Part shown: positions 23,889-35,438 of the stretch, piece by piece
Numbering within the stretch: position 1 is the first letter of the stretch
Layout of the letters: the number at the start of each line of letters is the position of its first letter
Source of the DNA: Plantago major
Lineage: Eukaryota; Streptophyta; Magnoliopsida; Lamiales; Plantaginaceae
NCBI GenBank assembly: GCA_026545765.1
Contig: CM048844.1
Coordinates: 65,223,035-65,287,034 of the forward strand
Reading direction: 5' to 3'
DNA length: 64,000 bases
The notes under the pieces: model-generated
The model's database searches: none
Seen by the model: the letters and a program-made list of their open reading frames with translations, nothing else
Told to the model about the DNA's origin: nothing
Made by a program: the position numbers and the translations under genes

Positions 23889-26800
23889 TCAAAGATTAGA
23901 ACTTTTCAGTTCCTTTGGTAGCTCCATTAACCCAAGACTATGTCTCAAGGTTAAGAACCTGCTTTCTTGCAAAGGCTTTGTAAAGATATCTGCAAGTTGG
24001 TCTTCAGTACCAATCTTGAGTATCTCTATATTGCCTTTTTCAACATGGTCTCTAATGAAGTGGTTTCTAACATCAATGTGCTTTGTTCTTGCATGAAACT
24101 TAGGATTCTGAGTTATGGCAATAGCACTTGTGTTGTCACAGAAAATCGGAGTTTTCTCTTCATTGATCTCATAATCTCTGAGTTGTTGTTGTATCCACAA
24201 TATCTGTGAAGCACAACACCCAGCAGCAATATATTCAGCCTCTGTGGTAGATGTGGCAATTGAGTTTTGTTTCTTGCTGAACCATGATATGAATCTGGCA
24301 CCAAGAAATTGACAAGTTCCTGAGGTGTTTTTTCTATCAAGCAATGATCCAGCATAGTCAGCATCAGAATAGCCAACTAAACTCAATCCACTGTCTTTTG
24401 GATACCACAATCCAACTTCTATAGTACCATTTACATACCTTAATATTTTCATAGCAATGTTGTATGTGATTGCATTGGATTTGTCTGAAATCTAGCACAC
24501 ACTCCAACTGCATATTGAATATCAGGTCTACTTGCAGTGAGGTACAGTAGAGACCCAATCAATTTCCTATACTTGTGTTCTTCAACACTCTTATCAGATT
24601 CAGTATAGGTCATTTTGGTTCTAATGCTCATAGGTATCTTAGCATTCTATTCAGAAGGCTTTAGATTAAACTTGTTGAGCATATCCTTTGCATACTTTGT
24701 TTGACTAATGAATATTCCATCATTAAGTTGCTTGACTTACAATCCTAGGAAGTAGTTTAATTCTCCCATCATGCTCATCTCAAATTTACTTTTCATGAGC
24801 TCAGCGAAGTCTTCACAAAGTTGCTTGTCTTTAGATCCAAATATAATGTCATCAACATATACTTGAACTAAAAGTAGTTTCCCTTCAAGGTTCAAAGTAA
24901 AGAGTGTTTTATCAACATCTCCTTTCTTGAAGCCACTTTCCAGCAAGTATTTGGCTAAAGTATCATACCATGCTCTCGGAGCTTGTTTCAGTCCATACAG
25001 AGCTTTCTGAAGCTTATAAACCATTCTACTTTCTGTAGAAACCTCAAAGCCTGGTGGTTGTTCAACATAGACTTCCTCAGCAAGTTCACCGTTTAGGAAT
25101 GCACTTTTGATATCCATCTGATAAACTTTAAAGTCATTATGAGTTATAAAGGCTAGAAATAGTCTAATTGCATCCAATCTTGAAACTGGAGCATATGACT
25201 CATCAAAATCTAGTCCTTCTGTCTGGGTGAATCCCTTGGCAACCAACCTTGCTTTGTTTCTGGTTATTTCACCAGACTCATTCATTTTATTTCTGAAAAC
25301 CCACTTGGTTCCAATTACAGATATTCTGTCAACAAATGGAACCAGTTTCCATACTTTGTTTTTCTCAAATTGATCCAACTCTTCTTGCATTGCAGAGATC
25401 CAATCTTGATCCTTCAATGCTTCTTCTATAGTTGTAGGTTCAATGTTTGAGATGAAACATCCATAAAGAGAGTCAGCAATTGCTCTCCTAGTTCTAACTC
25501 CTTGGTCTAAAGGACCAATCACATCCTTGGCAGGATGATTTCTTATCCATTTCATAATAGGTTTTGAACTAGTAGGATCAGTATAATTTTGATCTGAATG
25601 TGAATCAATATGATCTTGATAAGATACTTGTGTAGTATCAGAGATATCTGGCACACGGGAAATGTCATAGATATTTGACACTTTTTCAGTGTTAGAGATA
25701 TCTGGAATTTGATTTTCAGCAATCTCATTCTCAGAAACCTCTTCATGATGAAGGTTCTCAGTAACCTGTTCCATTTCTGGAATTCTCATAGGAAATTCTT
25801 CATCATGTCTTAGAGTCATCTGGTTGTTACTAAGCAATGGTTGCTTTTCATCGTCAGAGTCATCTTCTAAGTGAATGACAAAGTTGTTTCCTTTTGAGGA
25901 TTCTTCTTCAGAATCTTTAATCATTAGTTCTTTGAACATATCTGAGAGTTCTTCATTCAAGAGTACTTTCTTGTTTCCTTCGTAGAAGACTACATGAACA
26001 GATTCTTCAATCTTTTGCGTTCATTTGTTGTAGATTCTGTAGGCTTTGCTATTCAGAGAATAACCAAGAAATACTCATTCATCTGCTTTTGGTTGAAATG
26101 TTCTCAAGTATTCTTTTCCATTGTTAAGAACAAAACATCTGCAACCAAACACCCTTAGATGTTTGATACTATGAGTTCGACCAATCAAAAGTTCATAAGG
26201 AGTTTTGTCATGGTGTTTGTTAATCAAACATCTATTTTGAGTGTAGCAGGCTGTGTTAACAGCTTTAACCCAATAGATTTCACTTATTTCAGTGTCAGCA
26301 AGCATTGTTCTTGCTGCTTCTTTTAAGGTCCTATTCTTCCTTTCAGCAACACCATTTTGTTGTGGTGTCCTTACTGAAGATAGTTGATGTTGTATACCTT
26401 TGCAGGTACAAATCTCTTTTATGTACTGGTTCACAAACTCAGTACCATGGTCTATTCTGATTACAGATACCTTGTCATTTTTCATGACTTCAAGCTTATT
26501 CAGCAAGTTGGGTATTTCAACCCTTGCATCAGATTTTTGTTTGAGAAATATAACCCAAGTAAATCTTGAGTAATCATCAACAACAACCAGACCATACTTC
26601 TTTCCTGCATACATAGTTACAGAGGATTCAAAAAGATCCATATGTAACATTTGCAGTGGCCTTTCACTGGAGTGTCTAGTTTTAGACTTGAAAGATGTTT
26701 TGGATTGTTTTTCCATTTGGCAAGCTAAGCATATACCATCTTTTCTATATACCATTTTGGGTCAACCAACCCCCAATTCTTTCTTGGCTAGCTTGTTCAG

Positions 26801-27280
26801 AGTTTTGAAGTTCAAGTGACTCATTCTTTTATGCCATAGCCAGTTTTCTTCAGTGTGGCTAGATTGACTCACCATGAGACATTCTTCAGTTGTGGCAGAT
26901 GCCCAGTCAGCAACATCAAGATTTCCTTTTCGCCTAGCAACCAAGAATGTCTGCTTTGACTCATTGTCAATTACTTTGCATAGTTTTGACTTGATCTTTA
27001 CAGTGTACCCTTTGTCTACCAATTGACTCATGCTTAGGAGATTATATTTCAATCCCTTTACATGTAGTACTTCAGAGATTGTAAGAGCTCCAAACTTCAG
27101 ATTGCCAAAACCTATGGTTGGATTTTCATCTCCACCAGCAAATCTAATAATTGGTCCTTTATCACATTTTCTGTAGTTAATCAGATTTGCTTTGTCTCCT
27201 GTCATGTGCTTCCCACATCCACTATCAAAATGCCACTTCGGGTTCTTCCTCAGAGTGTTACGCATACAAGACAGAAACAT
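23889..27280 (-). pseudogene. pol: pol of element A2: protease, integrase, RT, RNase H (lightly damaged)
   Basis: Read from 27280 leftward: protease with WHFDSGCGKHMTGD, pre-integrase WLWHKRMSHLN, integrase with RIDHGTEFVNQY and TPQQNGVAERKNRTLKEA, then a 407-codon open stretch (25960-24737) holding the end of integrase and the RT with YVDDIIFGS, and RNase H (24452-23889) with SDADYAGSLLDRKNTSGTCQ and STTEAEYIAAGCC. Breaks lie near 26760, 26040-25960, 24737 and 24450. These are far fewer than in A1, in line with A2 being the younger element. Confidence 0.93.
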
Positions 27281-27289
27281 GGAGTTAGG

Positions 27290-29811
27290 CTCGATTCCAA
27301 CAATGGAACCTTCGGACTAAAGAATCTCCTCAGAGGAATCCATTTCTGAATGAACTTCCTTGGGGTATTCTTTTGTCTTGTTGGAACATAAGGAGGAATT
27401 TTAGGTAAATGATTAGTGTCATTATCATTTAAAGCTATTTTCCTTCTTGGTGTGTTCCTTGGTGCTCCTCGTGGTGCTTTCAGATACCTGTCAGATTGTT
27501 GAGTCTGATTTTCAGCAAACTTAGCTTTCCTTGCCAGATTTCTTCTAGCTCGCATTGAGTGGTCGAACTCGTTCTTTCTTCCACTTCGATGATTACTATG
27601 CTAATCGGCTTTCATCCATCGTTCTTGCTCTTGTTTATACTCACGGCGAGTTGTTTCCGATGGCTTTATAGACAATGCCATTTCGAGCACACGGTGTCTC
27701 GAAGTTCTCTTCTCAAAGACTTTGCTAGTCTCTGGAACGTATTTCTTTCCAGAAAATGTGATGTTGGAAAATTTGCCTGCTCCTGCAATTTTTCCTTTCT
27801 GAGAGACATAGCACTGTGGGTGATTACACTTTTCAGTGTTATGTTTCTTTACAGAAATATTCCTAACAGTTTTCTTTGGGACTTGTTTTTCCCACAAATG
27901 TTTGGTCGCGACTGACTGCCTTTCCTTTGTCAACAACCTTAGCTTTCTGACCAATGTTGTAGGTTATTTGAGAACCATCTTGTTGAGCACTAACAAATGT
28001 TATTCTTTCGTCACTCTTATTCAGAGTAGTAGAACTATTTGTTTGTGTGTTCAGCCCAAGTCCTCCCTTTTCTGAAGGATCTCTTAAATAAGAGTGTACT
28101 TCAGTAAGAGTGTCACTAGCTTTGGCATAGGATTGAAAAGATAGTTATTTATTTTTGAGTTCCTCATTTTCAGAAAGAAGGTTTTTGTTTTCCTTTTGGA
28201 GTATATCCATTGCCTTTCTGTGTGACTTCTCCGTCTCAGATATCTGTTCTTTGAGAAATCATTTTTAGCATCCTTTTTCTCAGATATCTTGAGTAATTGT
28301 GAATTTTCCTTCTCAAGAGAATTCTTTTCTTCTTCAAAAATGTCGGCTCTAGCTCGGACCATTTGAAATTCTCTTTTGTAGAGATCAAGTTCTCTTCTGA
28401 GATATTCTAAATCTCTGATTTCTTCCTCATCACTCTCATAATTTATGAATTGAGAAATGTTGGTTACCTCGTCAGCCATTAGGCAAGGCTCAATGTTGGA
28501 GCAATCTGGATAGATCTCCTCAGCAACCCCAATTCCCTTTTCTTTTGACCAAAGTTAACCAATTCATGAGTGATGCCACATAATTCTGGAGAAGGTAGTT
28601 TGGAGTCATCTGAGTCTTCTTCCACAGATTCTGACTCAATATCAAGAGCATCCAGTTGGATATGAATCTTTTTCCTTTCTTCAGTGAGCATAGCTCTCTG
28701 ACCTCTCTTGAAGTTTCTTCTATCTTTCTTGTCACATGTCTTTAGCTTATTGAAAACAGGGCAGTCTCTCTTAAAATGACCAGGTTTCTGACAATAGAAA
28801 CAGATATCGTTTCCGATTTCTGCTTCCTCAGTACTAGATGCTTCCGAAATGGCTTGTTCAAATGAGCTTGAAATGATATTTTTGTACTAGTGATAGTTTG
28901 AGCCTAGATGCTTTTTCAGCTTCTCTTTGACTTTTCTTCTCTCAATCTCCCGACTGACATATTTTCTCATTTGCTTTACAGCAAGAGCATCTTCCTCAGT
29001 CATTTCCTTGGTATCCTTCTTTTCAGAAGTACCTTGTGTTACTAAAGCAACATTGTGAACTTTCTCAGCAATTATTTGTTCTCTCTGAGTAGTTTCATAG
29101 TTGACAGTAGCTAAGTGGGAAAAGAGTTCTACTGGAGTGATATTTGGCATTCCTTGGTTGAAATATAAATACTGAGTATGTTCCCAGTTTTGATTCATGT
29201 TTCTCACGATAGTCTTAACCTTTTCAGAGTTAGAGTATCTCTCACTTTCACCAAGTGCAGCCATTTCACTCATCAATGTTGTAAATCGGAAATCTAGTTC
29301 TTCAAGAGTCTCTGTGGGGCCTTGTTTAAAGTTTTAGAATTTAAGCTTCAAGACTTCGAACTTATTTTCCTTTGTTTTCTCCGTGCCGGCACAGATTTGT
29401 TCAATCAGTTGCCAGGCCACTTTCGCCGTTTTTGCACCCATAGTTTACACTGTATGTGCTCTGGAGTGGAACGTATGTGATATTGCGAGACTGACCATCT
29501 AGTCGATTTCTCTTGGCATCTTCCGTTGTCCAGAGCAATCTGGGCTTTGGCTCATAAACAACTTGACCAGTAGGTCTTCCACTGGTTGACGCATCTATTT
29601 GTGAGGAACCACCACTTGGTTCTTCATCAGTGGGAAATCTGTCTCTACCATTAGAAACCTCCATGACCTGCTTGAGTTGTTGAATGACTATGGGGCCATT
29701 CTTTATTACTTCGGTCATTTCGTCACTGATGGCTTCTAGGTGGAGCATCATGTTGTTCTTCCATTTCTCATAGTTCTCTGGCTTGAGAATTAGAGCATCA
29801 CTTAAAGACAT
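27290..29811 (-). pseudogene. gag: gag of element A2 (frameshifted)
   Basis: The start at 29811 (MSLSDALILKPENYEKWKNN) follows a leader identical in layout to that of A1. The retrotransposon gag domain runs to about 28890. A CCHC knuckle (CQKPGHFKRDC) lies near 28760-28800, a coiled-coil extension at 28479-28084 and a basic tail at 27954-27250. Frameshifts or stops near 29401-29330, 28890, 28490, 28250 and 27601-27555 split the frame. Confidence 0.87.
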
Positions 29812-29862
29812 CCTGCAGAAAACACACTAAACAGACAAATCAAGTGTAGGTGAAAAGCAGTT
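29812..29862 (-). other. Leader of element A2 next to gag
   Basis: It aligns with positions 1-52 of A1. It is separated from the primer binding site by the family B solo LTR; one copy of the target duplication CAGTT is at 29858-29862. Confidence 0.75.
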
Positions 29863-31280
29863 TGTTGGTCCAGATAACAGCAAAGTAAAAGACTAGAGGG
29901 AGGGTGAATAGTCTTTTAAAACTTTTGTCGATAAACACAGTTTCTCAGAAACCTGGGGAGTTTCTGATACTTAGATTCAGAGCGCAGAAGACTTTAAGAT
30001 AGGTAAGTGCAGAAACAATAAGTATGTGTGTGTGCTTTGCTGAAAGATAAATACAAAAAGGTAAATAACACAGCAAGTATAGTGGTATCTGGAGGTGGCA
30101 TAATCCTCCAACTAATCCACTTCGGTCTTTCTGAGACCTAGAATTCACTAGAACAGATAATTGAGTTCACCTTACAAAAATCCTATTCTAAGATTCTTAA
30201 ACAAATGGTTTCCAACCAAATGTTCCCCCTGAGTTATTCCCCAGCTCCTAGAGCTAAGTACTTCCTCTACTCAGATAACCTTGGAGTTATTCCCTGATTT
30301 CCCAAATCAAGTACTTCCTCTACTCCACGCCTTGATGGTGTTGGTTATAAGGTTTGTCAGAGAGGCTTCTCGTATAAGTTTTCAGTTATGTTTTCAGAGA
30401 GCCTAATAGAACAAGACTACTTAATACACTTGTTCAGTGTATGGCAATCGCTTTCTTGACCAAGTAATTGATGTCCGTTCTGGAGAATGAGCTTCAGAAA
30501 GGTTATCTGATAGTTCAACTCTTTCACGAATAACAATCTCTTATTAAGGTTTAGGACAACTTAGAACTACTAGTGATTCTTCAAGCAACAGAAAGCTTTC
30601 AGAAAAGGGTAGTAGAGTGCTTGAGAGAATACTTTGCTAGATTGTAAGTTTGCAAGTTAGATCGTTCTTCGGTCGTATTTCTCAGCATCTAAGTGTGTGA
30701 TATTTATAGATGAATTAGAGAGTCGTTGGGATGTTATCCGTTAGACACATTTCAAATTCAGTCTATACTTATCTTGAAATGAGTACTCAGAAGTCCTTGT
30801 CTCATATCTCAGAGGATCGTGCTTTAGCTTTTTCGCGATGCAATTAATGCACATGTACTATTTCTTGTCCTGTAGTCTTCAACGGATACATTAGCCTTTC
30901 TGATGGCTTGCATGCTCCATACTCATGATGTCATATGTTCCAGAATCATGTTTCAAAAGTAACTAAATGCACTTAAGAAAGGATTAAGGACATAGTCTTT
31001 CTGAGTGAGACTAAACATTGGTGTCTTCATAAATCTTGTGCAATCTCCGGTCTTGTAATCTTCAGAAAAGCTCCATTGCTAGGATTGATCTTCATGGTCT
31101 TCTTGGAAATAAAAATTATACTCAGAGACCTATAATCCTAATACAAGATTTACTAGACTAATCATACTCAGTGATTTCCTCTTTTACAATGTTCAAGTGA
31201 ACCAAGAGTACTTAATCACCTTTCTGGCAAAGATAAAAACATGTGATGAATGATCAAAATACTAACAGATATTCCTAACA
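29863..31280 (-). mobile_element. Solo LTR, family B, TSD CAGTT, in the leader of A2
   Basis: It has TG...CA ends identical to those of family A, and its interior matches 9256-10665. CAGTT lies at 29858-29862 and 31281-31285. It has no PBS on its inner side, while the true PBS sits beyond it at 31339-31350. Together with the TSD this shows a solo LTR, not the 5' LTR of A2. Confidence 0.93.
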
Positions 31281-31338
31281 CAGTTTATGGGCACTTATCT
31301 GGGATCTAGATTCATTGCAGAACGCTTGGGAACCTCCC

Positions 31339-31350
31339 GCTCTGATACCA
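31339..31350 (-). promoter_or_regulatory. Primer binding site of element A2 (initiator Met tRNA type)
   Basis: On the minus strand it reads TGGTATCAGAGC, two bases after the LTR end. This is the usual plant copia priming site, complementary to the 3' end of initiator tRNA-Met. Confidence 0.92.
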
Positions 31351-31352
31351 CT

Positions 31353-32967
31353 TGTTGGTCCAGATAACGGCAAAGGAAAAGACTAGATGGGGGGGGGGGG
31401 GAATCGTCTTTTACAGCTTTTGTTGATAAACACAATTTCTCAGATATCTGTGAAGATATCTGATACATAATTTCAGAGAGAGGAAGACTTTTCTGTGATA
31501 AGTGCACGTGCTCAGCAAGATATAAGTGTGTAAATACTTAGCAAGGTAAATAAAGCAAGTAATAAATTGCAGAAAGTAAATAACACAGATCTTTATAGTG
31601 GTATCTTAGGGTGGCCTAATCCCTCAACTAATCCACTCGCCCTTTCTCAGGACTTGAAATTCACTAAGATAGATATTGAGTTCTCTTTACAATAAACCTA
31701 TCCCTTGATTTCCTTTTACACTAGGTTCCCAACCAAGTGTTCCCCCTAATTTATTCCCCGGCTTTGTCAGCCAAGTACTTCCTGTACTCAGAAACCTTTG
31801 AGCTATTCCTTAGTTTCCCAAACTAAGTACTTCCTATGCTCAGTAACCTTGGAGTTATTCCTTAGTTTCCCAAACTAAGTACTTCCTGTACTCCACGCCG
31901 TTTAAGGTGTTGGTTAAGGTAGTTTGTTAGGTGAGTAGTCTTAATAACTTTCTCAGTTATGTAGGAATACTCTATAGAACAAGAATCACTTAACACACTT
32001 CACAATGTGTGGTGATATGATCTTTACTGACCCAAGTCTATGTTAAATGTTCTGGAGAATGAAACTTAGATACTTGATCTTTTGATTCAACTCCTTCACA
32101 GATAGCAATGCTTGTTAAGGATCAGGACACTTAGAACTTTCGTGCTACTTAGAATTCAAGAGCTTCGTCGCAACTGTAAGCTAAAGAGTAAGTAGGTTGA
32201 AGGTTTGTATGCTTGAATGAATAAGTTCATTCTGTGTGTTCAGTGTGTTCAGTGTGTATTTCAAGCATTCTAAGTGGTGATATTTATAGTTGAATTTGAA
32301 GCCGTTTGAATAGTATCCGTTAGGCTCAATTCAAATTCAAACTATTGATATCTGAAAATAGTACTGCAGAAGACGTTGTCTCTTTTCAGAGAATTCCTCT
32401 TCTGTTCAGATGTCTCTGTCTGTGCATTTATTGCATTGTAATATTTTTTTTATCCTGTAGTGCCAACGGAACTATGCACGCTTTCTGAAGCATTGCATGT
32501 CCCTTTCCAGAGACCGTCACATCTCCAGATACCTGTTGAAACATTGTTTCCCAGAAACATAGTTTTATCTAGGGTATCTGAATGTAGATATCTATGGGCA
32601 CTTTTCCTCGTTCAGAAACCTTGTGTTCTCAGATATCTTTTGCAAAACTTGTTTATTGAAAAACACTTGTTTATTCAAGATATCTGGACATAGGTATCTG
32701 ATGACTTTCGTCTTCAGCAATCTTGTGCAGTCTTCAAAACTTCAAAATTTTTTGAACTCTCCTGCCGGATGCCTTCTTCTTGGTCGTCTTCAAAGATATA
32801 AAAAATACATTCAGAGACCTAACATCCTATACAAGATTTGCTAGACTAACATACTTAGTGATTTTCCTCTTTTACAGTGTTCAAGTGAACCAAGAGTACT
32901 AACCACCTTTCTGAGCTAAGATAAGTCATTAGGTTGCTGATCAAAATCTAAACAGATATTTCTAACA
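31353..32967 (-). repeat. 5' LTR of element A2
   Basis: It is 1,615 bases long with TG...CA ends, and the PBS lies next to its inner end. Relative to the 3' LTR it has a 52-bp tandem duplication (31787-31838 and 31839-31890), a short GTGTTCA-type duplication near 32240 and about 33 extra bases near 32680. Confidence 0.93.
31787..31890. repeat. 52-bp tandem duplication in the 5' LTR of A2
   Basis: Two adjacent copies of a unit starting CTCAG and ending near CTTCCT lie here. The 3' LTR has one copy. Confidence 0.85.
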
Positions 32968-33095
32968 CAATTGTACTTTAATGTTTACATGAATTGAAAA
33001 TATCATAAGAAATGTTTAAGTGTTGGATTGTTTCCTCATTCATGTCATGATAGGTTTCAGATAGTCATGGTTGACTGATCAAAAAGGGGGAAATT
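32968..33095 (+). other. 3' end of A1 interior with polypurine tract
   Basis: The sequence continues A1 after the A2 insertion and aligns with the reverse complement of 17147-17260. AAAAAGGGGGAAATT at 33081-33095 is the polypurine tract, directly before the LTR. Confidence 0.88.
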
Positions 33096-33425
33096 TGTTA
33101 GGAATATCTGTTTAGATTTTGATCAGCAGCCTCAATGATTTATCTTAGCTCAGAAAGGTAACTAGTACTCTTAGTTCACTTGGACATTGTAAAAGAGGAA
33201 GCTTACTGAGTATGTTAGTCTAGCAAATCTTGTATAGGATGTTAGGTTTCAGAATATAATTTTTATATCTTTGAAGAAGACCAAGAAGCAAGCATCCAGC
33301 ATAAGAACTCAATTTTTGAAAATCAAGAAACTGCACAAGATTGTTGAAGACTAAGGCGAAATGTCTCCTCAGAAATCTCTTTCCAGATACCTTAAAGAAA
33401 TAAGTGTTTTTCAAAGAATAAGTGT
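33096..33425 (+). repeat. Truncated 3' LTR of element A1
   Basis: It starts TGTTAGGAATATCTG and follows the family A LTR for about 330 bases. Similarity stops near 33425 and gypsy protease sequence on the other strand follows at once. Confidence 0.88.
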
Positions 33426-33427
33426 TC

Positions 33428-34172
33428 TCCATCCTCAGTACGACGAATACCGCTGGTACCAGTAACTTATCCACCTTGACTAGGACATCTCGATTATCCC
33501 CAAGGGACGCTTCACGCTGCGATCAGCCATTTGTACCACCAAACTTGTGGGTTGGATTTCTCCAAGTCCCAGCTGTTTGTAAACAGCGTAAGGCATCAAA
33601 TTGATGCTTGCACCATTGTCTAACATAGCCTTAGCCACGTAGTTATCTCCCAGACTAATACTGATGATGAAACTTCCTGGGTCCTTTTTCTTTTCCGGTA
33701 AGCCAAATACAACATTGACAGTCTCATGCATGACTTCCTTTTCCCCCCTTCGATAGATCCGTTTATTGGTACTTAATTTTTTGAAAAATTTCGACCATGC
33801 AGGAACATCTCTGATCATATCTAGTAGGGGAATGTTAATCTCGACGTTCGACAATCGATCAAATAGGGGGTTACCGGTGAGGATATCTTTATCATCTATC
33901 TTCTCCTTAAGACACCCAGGAAAAGGAACATGAGGAGTAGGGGGCCTGTATGGATTCGGACTTTTATGGAGCTGTGGCTCCCCTCTATTCTCTTTCTCCC
34001 TAACCCAGGAGCCATCGGAGGCGGCTGGCTGCTCATCTCTAGCACTTGTACCTGTAGTACCTGAAATAGTACGTAAATCATCAGTAATTTCAAGAACAAT
34101 CGGCTCTATTACCTTCCCGCTTCGTAGTGCTGCAAAGACCTCTTCTTCCTCCTGGTCTTTTGTGTCTTCCAT
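33428..34172 (-). pseudogene. Gypsy aspartic protease region (3'-truncated)
   Basis: The region encodes an acidic, proline-containing N-part and then a retropepsin-like domain: FGLPEKKKDPGSFIISISLG, AKAMLDNGASINLMPYAVYK, then RPLGIIE. The active-site triad reads D-N-G in the DxGAS context; related plant gypsy proteases commonly show DLGAS. Similarity continues past the stop at 33480 (KVDKLLVPAVFVVLRMEN) and ends at 33428. The C-terminal part of the domain is found on the other strand at 36888. Confidence 0.8.
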
Positions 34173-35337
34173 GTCATGATCGAGTCAGGCCGCCAACGCG
34201 ATGATCCCTTCGTTGAGTCACCAATACCGAATTTTGAGTCGACCGCTTGATTAGCACTAGTTATCGCAAAGACTTCTGACATAGCTTCCATGGCTTGACA
34301 AATTTCGACTTCCTGCTCAGGTGTAACATGATCTGGATCTGTTTCAACACCTGCAGCTTGATATACTGTCTTCGGTTTACTCAATTCAGCTATCTCCCTG
34401 TCAATGTTGAAAATATGATAGTCTGGCTGCTGGACTGTTGTCATGTTCCTTACTGGAGATCGTCTTCTGCGATTCGAAGTATCAGCTAGCATTTTAAACA
34501 CCTCTTCAAGTTTAGCCGGTGTTTTACATCCTGCTCCACCACTGATTATATCCACTGATTCTTGGCATGGCTCAGTCAACCCATTATAGAAGTGCATCAC
34601 CAAGTCGGCGTGCGAAAGCCTAGGGTTAGGGCAGTTATACTTAGGCATAAAAGGATAGAAACGTGTCTTCTTGGATATAAATATACTTGTTCTAGTAGAA
34701 AAGATAAAATATAAGCATACCTTACTTAGATTCTTAGATGACTCTATACAATATGAGATCAAACAACTACAAATATTATTAATTCTAGGGTGATATATAT
34801 AAAGCTAAGACATTAATCTATTCTATGTTCTACAATATAAGTTACTATACTAATAGAGGAATATTCCTATCTAGGTTTTAACAATATAAAGCGTAACATA
34901 TCATAAAAAGAGTGGTAGGGAAGATATTTTGTCATAAACTCGGTGACTACTTCTTTCCAAGTTTTCAGAGAGTCAGGTTCACATTTATACAACCACCGTC
35001 TCGACTCTCCAATTAGAGTGTAAGGAAATAAACGCCTGCGGAGTTTGCAATCATCCAATCCCCGTTTAGAGATGTCTGAAACTGCGTATTCGAAGCTTCT
35101 CAAGAAATCCAAATTATCTTCGCCTGGGCAGCCACAGACACGGGGTAGGCGGAACAATTCTCCTTCGGTAGCTTCATACCATTGAGCATCATCCTCCAAA
35201 TGAATCGGAGGTTTCCTGCTCACAAAAGTTGGCGTGTATACGGATATCATTGACTCCATAGTACTTAATCTGTGCTGCAAAAGAAACACAACACCAGAAC
35301 TACGCAACGATAAGTACTTGTTAGTTAAAACAAGCAC
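34109..35337 (-). pseudogene. Gypsy gag (Retrotrans_gag type), interrupted
   Basis: 35337-34867 carries the gag core: CGCPGEDNLDFLRSFEYAVS, LRRRLFPYTLIGESRRWLY, LKTWKEVVTEFMTKYLP. The following part (NPRLSHADLVMHFYNGLTEP, about 34620 leftward) is separated by an AT-rich stretch of some 200 bases without gag similarity. The rest contains ELSKPKTVYQAAGVE and runs into the protease region with a frame change near 34172. Confidence 0.82.
34650..34885. other. AT-rich insertion in gypsy gag
   Basis: Gag similarity stops near 34885 and resumes near 34645. The sequence between is AT-rich, has no reading frame of interest and no clear terminal inverted repeats. It may be a small non-autonomous insertion or a replacement. 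Confidence 0.4.
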
Positions 35338-35416
35338 TAGGACAGAAACACAAGGAAAAAGAAATAAAAAAAAATACTCTAACTAGAATTCGTAAGCTTA
35401 ACAAAGGAGTTAAGTA

Positions 35417-35432
35417 CCCGGCAGCGGCGCCA
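35417..35432 (-). promoter_or_regulatory. Gypsy primer binding site
   Basis: On the minus strand it reads TGGCGCCGCTGCCGGG, six bases after the LTR end. This is the common plant gypsy (Athila/Tat) priming site, probably for tRNA-Asp. Confidence 0.82.
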
Positions 35433-35438
35433 AAAACT

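Noticed and set aside
29863..31280. 5' LTR of the minus-strand copia element
   Set aside because: It has perfect flanking CAGTT duplications, no PBS on its inner side and a family B interior. The true 5' LTR with PBS is at 31353-32967.
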